Source: Pseudoclavibacter triregionum (GTDB lineage: Bacteria > Actinomycetota > Actinomycetes > Actinomycetales > Microbacteriaceae). From it: DNA of 64,000 nucleotides. The stretch lies in NCBI GenBank assembly GCA_910822395.1, contig OU365335.1, positions 1,240,001 to 1,304,000 on the forward strand, written 5' to 3'. The notes below the pieces were generated by a model. That model did no database searches and was not told the DNA's origin. It saw only the letters and a list, made by a program, of their open reading frames with translations. The number at the start of each line of letters is the position of its first letter. The first letter of the stretch is position 1. The position numbers and the translations under genes are program-made. This document shows, one piece after another, positions 46,859 through 57,200 of the stretch.

Positions 46859-48261
46859 TCAGGCGGTCTGTATGAGGGCCTCCTGTGAGTGCTGGTTGAT
46901 CCAGGCGGCCTCGGGCAGCTTGGGCGCCTGGGGTCGGCGGTGGCCGAAGCGCTCGGGACGGGCGGCGTAGGCCGCGTCCAGGGTGGCCTGGCGCTGGGCG
47001 CGGACCTGCCCGGCGGTGCCGAAGTGGACGCTGGCGGGGGTGTGCAGCCCGATCCCGCAGTGGCGGTGCTCGTGGTTGTAGTAGGCGAAGAACTGCTCGG
47101 CGAACGCGCCGGCGTCGGCCAGGGACCCGAAGCGCTCGGGGAAGACCGGGGCGTACTTCAGCGTCTTGAACGCCGCCTCGCTGTAAGGGTTGTCGTTCGA
47201 CACGTGCGGGCGGGAGTGCGACCTGGCCACCCCGAGGTCGACGAGCAGCTGAGCGACCGGTTTGGAGGTCATCGAGGTCCCGCGGTCGGCGTGGATCGCC
47301 TCCGGCACGCCATGGATGCCCATGGCGTGCTCGAGCAGGTTCTTGGCGATCTCGGCGTCCTCGCGGGCCGCGATGGTCCAGCCCACGACGAACCTGGAGA
47401 AGATGTCGAGCACGACGTACAGGTCGTAGTACACGCCCCGCTCCGGCCCCTTGAGCTTTGTGATGTCCCAACTCCACACCTGCCCCGGCGCCGTCGCGAC
47501 GAGCTCGGGCCGGGTCCGGGGCGGGTGGCTCGCCTGCCGGCGCCGTTCCCCGGCCATGTCGTGCTCGCGCAGGATCCGGTGCATCGTGGACATCGAGCAC
47601 AGGTAGGTGCCCTCGTCCAGCAGCGTGGCCCAGACCTGGGCGACCGACTTGTCCGCGAACCGCTGGCTGGTCAACACGGCCAGCACGTGGGCCCGCTCGG
47701 CGGCGGACAGCTTGTTCGCCGGTGCCGGCCGCGGTGTCCGTGGACGTGGCGGTGGCGGGTTCTTGGCCCGGTAGTGACTGGCGCGGGAGCGACCCAGCAG
47801 CGCGCACGCAGCCGCGGTGCCGACGTGCTCGGCCAGCCCGTCGACGGCCGGGTTGATCACCGCGGCGACCGCGGCGGCTTGTCCGCGCTCTCGGAGAGCG
47901 TCTCCAAGAGCGCGTGTGCTTTTCCCATCAGGTCCAGCGCCGCCCTGGTCTTGGCCAGCTCGGCCTCGGCCTTCTCCGCCCGGGCCCGTAGCGCCTGCAG
48001 CTCCCGCTCGCGCCGGTCCCGCGGCTTGCTGCCCAGCCCGGACAGCGAGCCGGCGGCCGCGGCCTTGCGCCACTCGATGATGTGGGAGGTGTACAGGCCC
48101 TCCCGGCGCAGGATCTCCCCACGCCCAGAGCGGTCCGCGGCGTCGTACTCGGCCAGGATCGCCGCTTTGAACTCGGCGGTGAACGTCCGCCTCTTGGGCC
48201 GGTCAGCACGAGGAGCCATAGCCCCATCATCGGTGCCGACGTCAGCAACCGTCATCGTCAT
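46859..48261 (-). CDS. IS3-family transposase OrfAB (programmed -1 frameshift), copy 1
   Basis: OrfB provides the DDE catalytic core: WSWDITKLKG, HADRGTSMTSKPVAQLL and NDNPYSEAAFKTLKY, with HTH_21 and IS3-type rve domains; it ends at 46859. It is joined to OrfA by a canonical slippery heptamer G-GGA-AAA (47920-47926 on the minus strand), where a -1 shift turns ATG-GGA-AAA-GCA into GAT-GGG-AAA-AGC. OrfB alone lacks a good start. Transcription opposes the host operon. Confidence 0.85.
47857..48261 (-). CDS. IS3-family OrfA (HTH), copy 1
   Basis: A 134-aa DNA-binding protein with the HTH_Tnp_1 domain (KRRTFTAEFKAAILAEYDAA, EILRREGLYTSHIIEWRKAA) and a leucine-zipper-like C-terminus (RERELQALRARAEKAEAELA). 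It is the zero-frame product; frameshifting near codon 113 gives OrfAB. Confidence 0.85.
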   Translation of the reverse strand: MTMTVADVGTDDGAMAPRADRPKRRTFTAEFKAAILAEYDAADRSGRGEILRREGLYTSHIIEWRKAAAAGSLSGLGSKPRDRRERELQALRARAEKAEAELAKTRAALDLMGKAHALLETLSESADKPPRSPR

Positions 48262-48593
48262 CTCAGTATTGGTCCGTTCTCGCCCCGTGCAGTGCGAAGG
48301 TCAGCAGTGCTGGTGTCTCACCCCATCCTGACGCACAGGGGTCTGCCGACGACATCGCCGCTCATCTGGGCGTCACCAAGGAGACGGTCTATGTCTTGAT
48401 CGCCGATAAGGGGATGCCAGCACACAAGGTGGGACGTCTCTGGAAGTTCCAGGTCAGCGAAGTCGATAAATGGGTGCGTTCGGGGGGGAGCCTCATCAGA
48501 CGTCAGCTAACGGATGTCGGAGGTCTGTCATAGTCTGAAAAACTTTCGCGCGTGAGACCGAGCAGCGGAGCAGATGAGGGGAGGAAAGCACGC

Positions 48594-49187
48594 ATGAGCA
48601 GCTTCAGGATTGGGCCGGTGAGCGTCGAGGTGCTGGATGGGCAGCACGCGATCGCGGTCGTCCCGCCGAGCCAGTGGCACGGCGATAGGCAGGAGCGCCC
48701 CGCACGCGCCGTGCTCGCCAATCTCAAGGCCGACGATGGTCTGCGCGCACAGGTCTCGCTGGTCCGCTGGGATGACAGCGACGAGATCTCGCTCGGCTTC
48801 GCCGAGCTGCTGGCTGGCCCGTCGGACTATGAGCGGTTGGAGGACGCCGGGGCGATCTCGCCGAAGCTCGTGCGCGACAAGCTGGTCGCGCGCCTTCGCG
48901 CGTTGCGCTATGGGAAGACCGGGCGAGCAACCGGCGCGACGGTCGAGTGGGCGCAGATCAGCGAGTGGGCGGGCGGCGACGCGCAGGCGCTGCTTGCCGA
49001 CCTCGGCGCGACGCGCACGGGCGCGTATGGCGTGCTGCTGCCGAGCGCGACACGCTTCAAGACCGAGCCGGCCATCGAGGTGCCCATCGCGGACCCGACG
49101 GCGTTGTTCGCGGCCTACGCGCTCACGCGCGTCGTGCCGATCATGACCGGCTATGGCAAGGAATCGGTGGAAGGCCCGAACGCATGA
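48594..49187 (+). CDS. Unknown protein, first uninterrupted gene of the defence operon
   Basis: A 197-aa protein with no recognised domain and no membrane segment. It starts MSSFRIGPVSVEVLDGQHAI and reads as mixed alpha/beta; the middle has a helical stretch (SPKLVRDKLVARLRALRYGK) and a YGVLLPSATRFKTEP segment. ATG 48594 follows GGGGAGGAA. Its stop overlaps the next start (ATGA at 49184). Codon use differs from the backbone. A partner role in the methylase/helicase system is inferred only from gene order. Confidence 0.7.
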   Translation: MSSFRIGPVSVEVLDGQHAIAVVPPSQWHGDRQERPARAVLANLKADDGLRAQVSLVRWDDSDEISLGFAELLAGPSDYERLEDAGAISPKLVRDKLVARLRALRYGKTGRATGATVEWAQISEWAGGDAQALLADLGATRTGAYGVLLPSATRFKTEPAIEVPIADPTALFAAYALTRVVPIMTGYGKESVEGPNA

Positions 49188-50254
49188 GTGGCGTCGACGT
49201 TTCCATCGCGCTGCCCGAGGACGAGACGCCTGGCGAACTCATCAAGGGCTACTTCACCCTCATGCGGGCTTTCGGGTGGGATCTCTACGTCACGAGCCAC
49301 TTCGCGCTGCGGGAATCGTTGGGGCCGCAGTGGTTCGCGGCCCGGATCAGCATGCTGAAGGACTCGGACCCGAAGAACTGGCGGCCCAACCACCGCTTCG
49401 AGCCGCAAGACCCCGGTGTGATCCTCCGCGACTACATCCACGAGCAGGACTCGCCGTATCTGAGTGTGTTCGGCGGACAGTTCCAGAAGCAGACCGCCGC
49501 GAAGAAGATCCTCGCCACGAGGAACACCTGGTTCCACTTCGGCGACGATCCGACGACCACCCAGCTCGAAGAGACGGCAAAGGTCGTGCGCGGATTCGTG
49601 CAGTCCAGCGACATGCACATCGCCGGACGCATCGACGCGCTGATCGAGCGCCTGAGCGATCTTCGCACGGGGCGCTATCCCGCGGAGGCCGCGTCGAGTG
49701 CGTCAGCGGCGGTTCCTACCGTCGCGGAGCCTGAATCGTTCGACGCGCCAGATGACTTGCCCCGCCCGAGCATCGGCGGCACCTGGGTCGGACCCATCCC
49801 CGAGCTGCGCTATCGCATGACTCGTGCGGGCGACGTCGTGCACCCCGACACGATGGAGTCCGTGCGTTCCAGGGTCACCGGAGACTTCGCCGGCAAGGTG
49901 CGTGCCTGGACTGCCGTTGAGCCGCGCGGCCGCGAGCTGTGGATCGACCGCGACGGGGCCGTGGGCGGGTTTATCGGGGCCACACCGCGGCTGCTTGGCT
50001 ACCTCGGCCCCGACCCGGAGGGCGACATCGCCCGCGGGTTCTTCACCCCGCACTTCTACACCGTCGAGGGCGACGAGATCGCCGACGTCGACTCGGGAGA
50101 GCGCCGCAAGACACCGTTCGCGCAGGGGCTCGCGGATGGCGCGATGCTTCGGGTGACGACCTACGGCGATGTGCTGCTGGTCGGGGACGAAAGCGCTATC
50201 GAACGGGTGGCGACGGTGACGCCAGTCGAGTGGTTTCCAGGGCACCTGGGGTGA
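49184..50254 (+). CDS. HEPN-motif protein, possibly Swt1-like
   Basis: A 356-aa protein. The N-terminal ~150 residues are helical, and the segment ATRNTWFHFGDDPTTTQLEE contains R-x4-H (Arg-Asn-Thr-Trp-Phe-His), the ribonuclease motif of HEPN domains; the context resembles Swt1-type HEPN proteins carried by defence loci. Residues ~195-356 form a beta-rich domain of unknown type (PELRYRMTRAGDVVHPDTME, LLGYLGPDPEGDIARGFFTP). It overlaps its upstream neighbour by 4 nt and lies 2 nt before the methyltransferase gene. HEPN assignment is by motif and needs a profile search. Confidence 0.6.
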   Translation: MSGVDVSIALPEDETPGELIKGYFTLMRAFGWDLYVTSHFALRESLGPQWFAARISMLKDSDPKNWRPNHRFEPQDPGVILRDYIHEQDSPYLSVFGGQFQKQTAAKKILATRNTWFHFGDDPTTTQLEETAKVVRGFVQSSDMHIAGRIDALIERLSDLRTGRYPAEAASSASAAVPTVAEPESFDAPDDLPRPSIGGTWVGPIPELRYRMTRAGDVVHPDTMESVRSRVTGDFAGKVRAWTAVEPRGRELWIDRDGAVGGFIGATPRLLGYLGPDPEGDIARGFFTPHFYTVEGDEIADVDSGERRKTPFAQGLADGAMLRVTTYGDVLLVGDESAIERVATVTPVEWFPGHLG

Positions 50255-50256
50255 GC

Positions 50257-53200
50257 ATGGAGAAAGCAGGGAACGTGTCGGTACTGCAGCTTGACGGGTC
50301 GAGCACGGTCGCGTGGGCGGATGCGCCCGCGGGCGCGGCCGATGCCATCGTCGTCCTCGGCCGGGATGACGCTGGGGCAGGAGCGATCCAGGTCGGCGTC
50401 GCCCGCCTGAGCGCGCGGCCGACGAAGGGCGTGCTCGATGACCTGTGGAAGTCGCGCGGTACGCGTGCTCCGATGGGCTTCATCGTCGCAGCCGTCACGC
50501 CGGACGGCGTATGGATTCACTACCCGTCCGCGGACGCTCCGCCCATCGGCCCCATCACGGTCGGCCAGGCGGAGCGACAGCTCCAGTCTGTGCTGGACGA
50601 GGAGAACGGGCTTGCCGCCCACGGGCGTATTCGCGCGATCCAGGAGGCGATGTCCTCGGCGGGAACGGACGGCTTCTCCAACCACTTCTTGTTCGCCACC
50701 TACCACCTGAACCGCGATGTGCCTCGCCGCGCGGATTGGCAATCGGCCGGACAGAGGGCAACGCCGATCCTGCCGAAACGCGGCATCGAGCTGGTGACCG
50801 CGCTCGGGTTCGACACCGAACCCGCGGGATCGGAGCGGCTGCTCGTCCTGCGAACCTCCAGCGGTCCGCGCCGCGCCGTCGCGGTGCTGCTGCGTGATGA
50901 CGAACACTTCGATCAGAAGTCCGCGACGTATCAGCTCACACCTGTCGCCAAAGCCCTGGAGATCGCTGGCCGTGAGGACGTACCGTGGGTGATCGCGCTG
51001 CGCAAGTCCACGCTGCGGCTCTACCCCGGACGCGATGGTGTCGGCGTCGGCCAGCGCGGGCAGTCCGAGACCTACTTCGAGCTGGATCTCGATCTGCTCG
51101 CACCCGAGCAGGCTGCGCTGCTCACCCTGATCTTCTCCGCTGAGGCACTCGACGCGGACGGCTCCGCGCAGCAGATCCTCGATGGCTCGGGCAAGTATGC
51201 CGCCGAACTCGGCACGCGCCTGCGCGACCGTGTGTACGAGGGTGTGGTGCCTCGGGTTGCTCTGGCCATCGCCGATCAGCTTCCGGCGCTCGGGCTCGAG
51301 CTCGATGCTCAGGGTCTTCAGATGGCGTATCGCCTGACGATGCGCGTGCTGTTCCGCTTGCTCTTCCAGGCGTACGGGGAGGCGACCGAGCTGCTGCCCG
51401 CGGGTCGCAACGATCACTACGACGCCAACTCGCTCCAAGCGTTCATCACGCGCGAGATCGGCACCGGCCCCGACCAGTTCTCCACCGAGTCGGCAGCGAT
51501 CTGGTCGGATCTCACGCAGGTGTGGGAGGTCATCTTCCACGGCAACTCCCGCTGGGAGGTGCCCGCCTACGGCGGCAGCCTGTTCGACCCGGCTACCGAA
51601 GAAGGCGCGCTGCTATCGCGCGTCAAGCTCACCGACAGCGTGATCGGCCCGGCCCTCCAGGAACTCCTTAGCGAGGAGACCGTCGACCGGACCTGGGGGC
51701 CGGTCGACTTCCGCAGCCTGCAGGTGCGCGAGTTCGGCACCATCTACGAGGGTCTGCTGGAATCCAGCCTCTCGCTCGCCGAGCAGAACCTCACCGTCGA
51801 CCGGAACGGCGCATACGTCCCTGCAAAGGACGACGATGAAGTCGTCGCTCCTGCGGGCCGCCCGTACTTCCACTCGGCATCGGGGGAGCGCAAGGCAACC
51901 GGCTCGTACTACACGCCGAAGATCGTCGTCGACCATCTCATCGAACGTTCGGTCGAGCCCGCGCTGAAGGCGCATCTCGAGCGGATCAAGACCCTCATGG
52001 ACGAGGGCAAGGAACGCCAGGCTGCCGACGCCTTCTTCGACTTCCGCGTCGCCGACCTCGCAATGGGCTCCGCGCACTTCCTCGTCGCTGCCGTGGACAA
52101 GATCGAGCGCGGCATGCGCGACTTCCTCACTGCCACCGAAGTGCCCGGCGTCCGCTCGGAACTCGCCCGGCTCGCCGAGAAAGCGCGCGAGGCGCTCGGG
52201 CAAGACACCGACGCCGCGAAGGCGATCACCGACGGCCAGCTCCTTCGCCGCCAGGTGGCCCGCCGCTGCATCTACGGCCTCGACATCAACCCGCTCGCCG
52301 TCGAACTGTCGCAGCTCGCGCTCTGGATTCACACCTTCGTGCCCGGCCTGCCGATGTCGAGCCTCGACCACGGGCTCGTCCTCGCCAACTCCCTCACCGG
52401 CATCGGCACCATCGACGAGGCGATGGACGCCCTGAAGGCCGACGGCCTGTTCGAGCAGATCATCCGCGAGCCGCTGACGGCCGCACGCGACCTCCTCATC
52501 GACTACGCGAACGCCTCCGAAGCCGACAAGTCCGAAGTCGCTGCGGGTGCGGAGATGCTGGCGAAGGCACGCGACGCAGCGGCCCCGGCCAAGGCGATCT
52601 TCGACGTGGCCGTCGCCAAGCGCCTCGGCGTGACGATTGACGAGGCATGGGACGCCGAGCAGTTCGTCACGCTCGCGGCGATGCGTGAAGTGCGCGAAGC
52701 CGTCGACCCGCTCCAGCCCGCGCACATGCCGTACCTGTTTCCTGAAGTGTTCCTACGAGAGCGGCCCGGCTTCGACGTGCTGGTCGGGAATCCGCCGTGG
52801 GAAGAGGTGATGGTCGAGGAGCCGAAGTTCTGGCTGCGCGTGCGGCCGGGTCTGCTCGGGCTGAAGCCTGCCGCACTCAAGGCAGAGATCGCGCGGCTCC
52901 GCTCTGAGCGATCGGACCTGTTGCGCGAGCTGCAGCGCGATATCGACGTGGTCGATGCGCTTCGGAAGGTGCTGCTGGCCGGTCCGTATCCGGGGCTTGG
53001 CACTGGGGACGTCGATCTCTACTCGGCCTTCGCCTGGCGATTCTGGCATCTCCTGCGAGACTCGGGGCGGTGCGGAATCGTCGTGCCTCGTTCGCAGTTC
53101 AACGCTGCTGGCGGTAGGGAGTGGCGTGAGCAGGTGCTCCCGGCGGCGAGCGCCGAGATCGTCACCCTGCTGAACAACCGCCAGTGGGTGTTCCCGATTC

Positions 53201-54261
53201 ACCCTCAGTATTCGATTGCCCTTGCAGTTCTAGAAAAGACGGCGAGCGGGAGGATTACGCTTGCGGGGCCGTTCCCCTCCGAGACCGAGTTCTCCGCTGG
53301 GCGCGACTCAGTTGGAGTGCTCGACTTTGCAACGCTCTCCGCGGCGAGTGCCACCGCAGCACTCCCTAACTTGCCTGATCCGATGAGCGTCGACGTCTTC
53401 GCCCAACTCCGCAAAGCGCCTCGACTCGACGCGAGGCGGCGCGGGTGGGACTTCCGTCCAGTTGCTGAGTTTCACGCCACGAATGACCGGCAGACTTTTG
53501 ATGACGGCCCGCAGGCCCCGGGCAAGCTCCCAGTGCGCGGCGGTGCGGGCTTCGATCTGTGGACGCCGGAGACGGCGGAGGTGTACGCCTGGGCGGACCC
53601 GAGCAAGGTCGAGGCCGCGCTCCAGGCGAAGCGTCAGCGACAGATCGGGCTGAAGTCGTCGGCGTTCTACGGGAAATCAACGACCTGGGCGGGCGACCCG
53701 GCAACGCTTCCCCTACACCGCCCGCGTATTGCCTTCCGTGATGTCACGAACGCGACCAACACTCGAACGTCGATCGCGGCGCTCGTGCCGCCTGAGACCG
53801 TGTTGGTGAACAGCGCTCCGTATGCTTTCCGTGCAGACGGCGACGCGCGAGCGGAAGCCTATCTGCTGGGTCTGCTGTCGTCGATTCCGCTCGACTGGTA
53901 CGCCCGGAAGTATGTGGAACTCCACATGAACCTTCACATCTTTAACGGTCTCCCTATCCACGAGTACGTCCCGGGGAGGCTGCTGGGCGACCGCGTAGTG
54001 AAGGTTGCCGGTCGCCTCGCGGCAGTAGACGAACGGTACAAGACCTGGGCCGACGAGGTTGGAGTCGAGGTCGCGACGGCCAACGACGAACCGACGAAGA
54101 CGGAGCTGATCGCGGAGCTCGATGCACTCGTGTCGCTCCTCTACGGGCTGACGCCGGAGCAGGTCGAGCACGTCTTTGCGACGTTCCATCGCGGCTGGGA
54201 TTACACCGCGCGCCTTGAGCGTGTCCTCGCGTACTACGAGCAGTGGAAGGACGCGGCATGA
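50257..54261 (+). CDS. Large N6-adenine DNA methyltransferase (type IIG/DrmMI-like)
   Basis: A 1334-aa protein. An N-terminal ~450-residue region of unknown role precedes a class I N6-adenine methylase: FHSASGERKATGSYYTPKIV is the entry motif, ADLAMGSAHFLVAAVDKIER (about 599-618) is SAM motif I, YGLDINPLAVELSQLALWIH is motif II-III, and VGNPPWEEV (Asn845) is the catalytic NPPW. A TaqI-like C-terminal domain presumably recognises DNA. No PD-(D/E)xK nuclease motif is obvious. It most likely methylates host DNA to mark self. It overlaps the helicase gene by 4 nt (ATGA at 54258). Confidence 0.83.
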   Translation: MEKAGNVSVLQLDGSSTVAWADAPAGAADAIVVLGRDDAGAGAIQVGVARLSARPTKGVLDDLWKSRGTRAPMGFIVAAVTPDGVWIHYPSADAPPIGPITVGQAERQLQSVLDEENGLAAHGRIRAIQEAMSSAGTDGFSNHFLFATYHLNRDVPRRADWQSAGQRATPILPKRGIELVTALGFDTEPAGSERLLVLRTSSGPRRAVAVLLRDDEHFDQKSATYQLTPVAKALEIAGREDVPWVIALRKSTLRLYPGRDGVGVGQRGQSETYFELDLDLLAPEQAALLTLIFSAEALDADGSAQQILDGSGKYAAELGTRLRDRVYEGVVPRVALAIADQLPALGLELDAQGLQMAYRLTMRVLFRLLFQAYGEATELLPAGRNDHYDANSLQAFITREIGTGPDQFSTESAAIWSDLTQVWEVIFHGNSRWEVPAYGGSLFDPATEEGALLSRVKLTDSVIGPALQELLSEETVDRTWGPVDFRSLQVREFGTIYEGLLESSLSLAEQNLTVDRNGAYVPAKDDDEVVAPAGRPYFHSASGERKATGSYYTPKIVVDHLIERSVEPALKAHLERIKTLMDEGKERQAADAFFDFRVADLAMGSAHFLVAAVDKIERGMRDFLTATEVPGVRSELARLAEKAREALGQDTDAAKAITDGQLLRRQVARRCIYGLDINPLAVELSQLALWIHTFVPGLPMSSLDHGLVLANSLTGIGTIDEAMDALKADGLFEQIIREPLTAARDLLIDYANASEADKSEVAAGAEMLAKARDAAAPAKAIFDVAVAKRLGVTIDEAWDAEQFVTLAAMREVREAVDPLQPAHMPYLFPEVFLRERPGFDVLVGNPPWEEVMVEEPKFWLRVRPGLLGLKPAALKAEIARLRSERSDLLRELQRDIDVVDALRKVLLAGPYPGLGTGDVDLYSAFAWRFWHLLRDSGRCGIVVPRSQFNAAGGREWREQVLPAASAEIVTLLNNRQWVFPIHPQYSIALAVLEKTASGRITLAGPFPSETEFSAGRDSVGVLDFATLSAASATAALPNLPDPMSVDVFAQLRKAPRLDARRRGWDFRPVAEFHATNDRQTFDDGPQAPGKLPVRGGAGFDLWTPETAEVYAWADPSKVEAALQAKRQRQIGLKSSAFYGKSTTWAGDPATLPLHRPRIAFRDVTNATNTRTSIAALVPPETVLVNSAPYAFRADGDARAEAYLLGLLSSIPLDWYARKYVELHMNLHIFNGLPIHEYVPGRLLGDRVVKVAGRLAAVDERYKTWADEVGVEVATANDEPTKTELIAELDALVSLLYGLTPEQVEHVFATFHRGWDYTARLERVLAYYEQWKDAA

Positions 54262-57200
54262 CCGAGCAGCTTCCGGTCTTTGCGACGAACCGGATCGCGC
54301 CGCCGATGACGGTGCGCGAGGAGGTGCGTCGGCTGTTCCGGGTCAACCGGGAGGCGCTTGCGGTGCCGCCGAGCGCCGCGATTGCGACGGCCTACATCAA
54401 CCCGGCGGGCTTCTTGCTGCTCGCTGATGAGTTGGAGAAGCTGCCGCGCATCCGCATCCTGCTCGGGGCCGACCCGGTGCCCGATCCGCTGCTGCCGGTG
54501 GATGCCGCCGCGACGCTCCAGAAGCGGCTCGATGCGGCACTGACCGACCATGTGCGCTGGCTGAAGGCGGAGCGCGACGCGCTCGGGTTCGAGCTTCGGG
54601 CTACCCAGTCGGCGCAGCGGCTCGTGGCGTGGCTGCGTGCCGCCGACGAGCGTGGTGAGCCGATTGTGGAGATCCGCCGATACACGGGCGGGTTCCTGCA
54701 CGGCAAGGCGTTCATCAGCCACCACCCGACGCATCCCGCGTATCTCGCGGGGTCGTCGAACCTGACCTACGCGGGGCTCACCCGCAACGCCGAGCTGAAC
54801 GTCGGAGCGTCCGGACAACATGGCTCGACGCCGCAGGTCATTGACTGGTTCGAGGAATGCTGGGCCGACTCCGAAGCCTTCGACCTGGCCGGGCTGTACG
54901 AGCCGCTGTGGGCCGAGCACACGCCTTGGAGCGTGTTCCTGCGTATGCTGCTGGCCCGCTACGGCGAGCACCTCGACGATGAGCAGGCCGGTCCCACGCG
55001 CTTCGAGCTGACCCGGTTCCAGGCCGACGGTGTGAAGCGGATGCGGCGGCTGCTGGAGGAGATCGGCGGCGTGCTCGTGGCCGACGAAGTGGGTCTGGGT
55101 AAGACCTTCCTCGCCCTCGAAGTGATCGCCGCAGCCACGGAGCAGCAGCGTCAGCGTGTGCTGGTCGCGGCTCCGGCCGCGCTAAAGGCATCGGTGTGGG
55201 ACCCGGTACTCGAGCGGTACGACATCTCCCGCCGCGTCTCGGTGCACTCCTACGAAGAGATTCGCAGCCGGATGGACCCGGGGCACCCGGAGCACCTCGG
55301 GTTCTACGAGCGCGCCGAGGACGCCGCGCTGGTGATCGTGGATGAAGCGCACAACCTGCGGAACGCGGGAGCGGCGCGCTCGGAGGCGCTGGATCGGATT
55401 ATCCTCGCGGGGCGGCACCCGAAGAAGGTTGTGCTGCTGACCGCGACGCCGGTGAACAACTCGCTCATCGACCTGGAGACCCTGGTCAAGTACTTCATCC
55501 GCGACGACGCGCGCTTCGCCTCCATCGGCATCCCGTCGATCCGCAAGTACATCCGCGACGCGCAGGCGCTCGACCCGGAGGCGCTGACGCCCGCGCACCT
55601 GTTCGACCTGATGGATCAGGTCGCGGTGCGACGCACCAGGAAATTCGTCAAGGACAACTATCGCGGCGAGACGATCGCCGGGCCGGGCGGCAAGAAGATC
55701 CCGGTCGAGTTCCCCGATGCCGACGTGCGTCGCGTGGACTATCAGCTCGATGCGCCGGGCGAGGCGTTGGTCGATGCGGTCACCTACGCGCTCGACATCC
55801 CCGACGATGAGGCGCATGTCGCGTCGTTCAGCGTGCGCCGCAGCGACCTAGGGCGGCTCCTGCTTGCCCGGTACGTTCCCAGTAGGTATCTGAGGACCGA
55901 GGACCTGAACAAGACCGAGGTCTCGAACATGGGGCTGCTGCGCTCCGCGCTACTCAAGCGCCTCGAATCCTCCCCGACTGCGTTGGCCGGCACGCTCGGT
56001 GTGCTCATCCAGACGCACGAGGCGTTCCTCTCGGCGCTCGGGAAAGGCACGGTGCTCGTCGGTGGCGCGCTGCGGGACTATGTGAACTCCGAGTCGGAAG
56101 ACCTTGACGAAATCGTCGCCGGTCTCGACGAAGACGATGAGCATCAGGCCACGCCTGCCGGGCTGTACGACGCGGAGCTGCTGGCATCGGATGTTGAGCG
56201 CGACCTCGTGCTGATCCGTCAACTCCAGTCGCTCGCTCAGGCGGCCGCGCACGACGGCGAGCCGAAGGTGGCGGCACTGCTCGCCGAGCTGGAGCGGATC
56301 GCGGCCGAGGCCGAGAAGCCCGCCGTGACGAACGCCCCCAGCGGCGACCGGCGGAAAGTCATCGTGTTCTCCACTTACGCTGACACGATCCGCGACCTGC
56401 ACGAACGCCTTGTCGCTGCGCTGGACGCGGTGCCTGACGGCTCGCCACTCGCGGCGTACCGCGGCCGGGTCGCCCCCGCGGTGATCGGCGAGTTCGCCTC
56501 GGGCAAGCGCGGCGGCATCGACCAGCCCACTCGCGCGAAAGCGGTCGCCAATTTCGCGCCCCGTACTGCGGGCCAGCTCCGCGACGATGGCACTCCCATC
56601 GAGGCAGACCTCTACGACATCCTGCTGACGACCGACGTGCTCGCCGAAGGCGTGAATCTCCAACAGGCAGCGCACATCGTCAACTACGACCTGCCGTGGA
56701 ACCCGATGCGCATCGTGCAGCGCCACGGCCGTGTCGACCGCATCGGCAGCCAGCACAAGTCGATCGAACTCGACGTGTTCTTCCCGGCCGAGCACCTTGA
56801 CGAGTTCCTCGGGCTGGAGCAGACCCTGATCCGCAAGCTTCGGCAGGCGGATGCCGCCATCGGCGCGGGGAAGGTGCTCCCAGGGGTTTCGCACTACCCG
56901 CCGCAGGAGCACTACGACCCCGACGCGATCGTCGGCGAGATCGAGGAACTTATCGAGCAGGGTGGCGGCTCGGCTGCGGGATCGGGGGAGGAGTACCGGC
57001 GACGGCTCGCTAACGCGCTCGACGCCGACCAGGCGCTCCGCGGACGGCTCGAAGACCTGCCCTACGGTATCGGCAGCGGATTCGTGAACCCGGCCGTCGC
57101 CGGCCGCGCCTTCGTGTTCTGCATGAAGATGGGCGACACGGGCCACATCTGGTTCCGCAACGTGAACGCCGATGACGCCTGGCAGCCCATCGCCGACGAA

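Larger units (their letters stand above)
46826..48340 (-). mobile_element. IS3-family insertion sequence, copy 1 (1515 bp)
   Basis: Bounded by GTC target duplications (46823-46825 and 48341-48343). Ends CGGAAAGTGTCAAGG... and ...CCTGACGCACAGGG share an imperfect inverted repeat with core GGGTGAGACA. It has two overlapping transposase frames on the minus strand. The same 1515-bp length, ends and predicted proteins recur at 59374-60888. Confidence 0.93.
46806..48533 (+). pseudogene. Excisionase-family HTH gene, split by an IS copy
   Basis: Bases 46806-46825 plus 48344-48533 (210 nt) join into a perfect 69-aa ORF once the IS and one GTC duplication are removed: start VSEPWLSADDIAAHLGVTKE, then TVYVLIADKGMPAHKVGRLW and KFQVSEVDKWVRSGG. 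This is a MerR/excisionase-type HTH protein of the kind found at the head of methylase-based defence loci, and it was probably the first structural gene and regulator of the operon. As it stands, only six codons remain before the insertion. Confidence 0.85.

Noticed and set aside
46889-48331. A 480-codon plus-strand frame opposite the IS transposase
   Set aside because: It is antisense to the transposase with recognised DDE motifs, occurs in both IS copies, and has no protein-like features.
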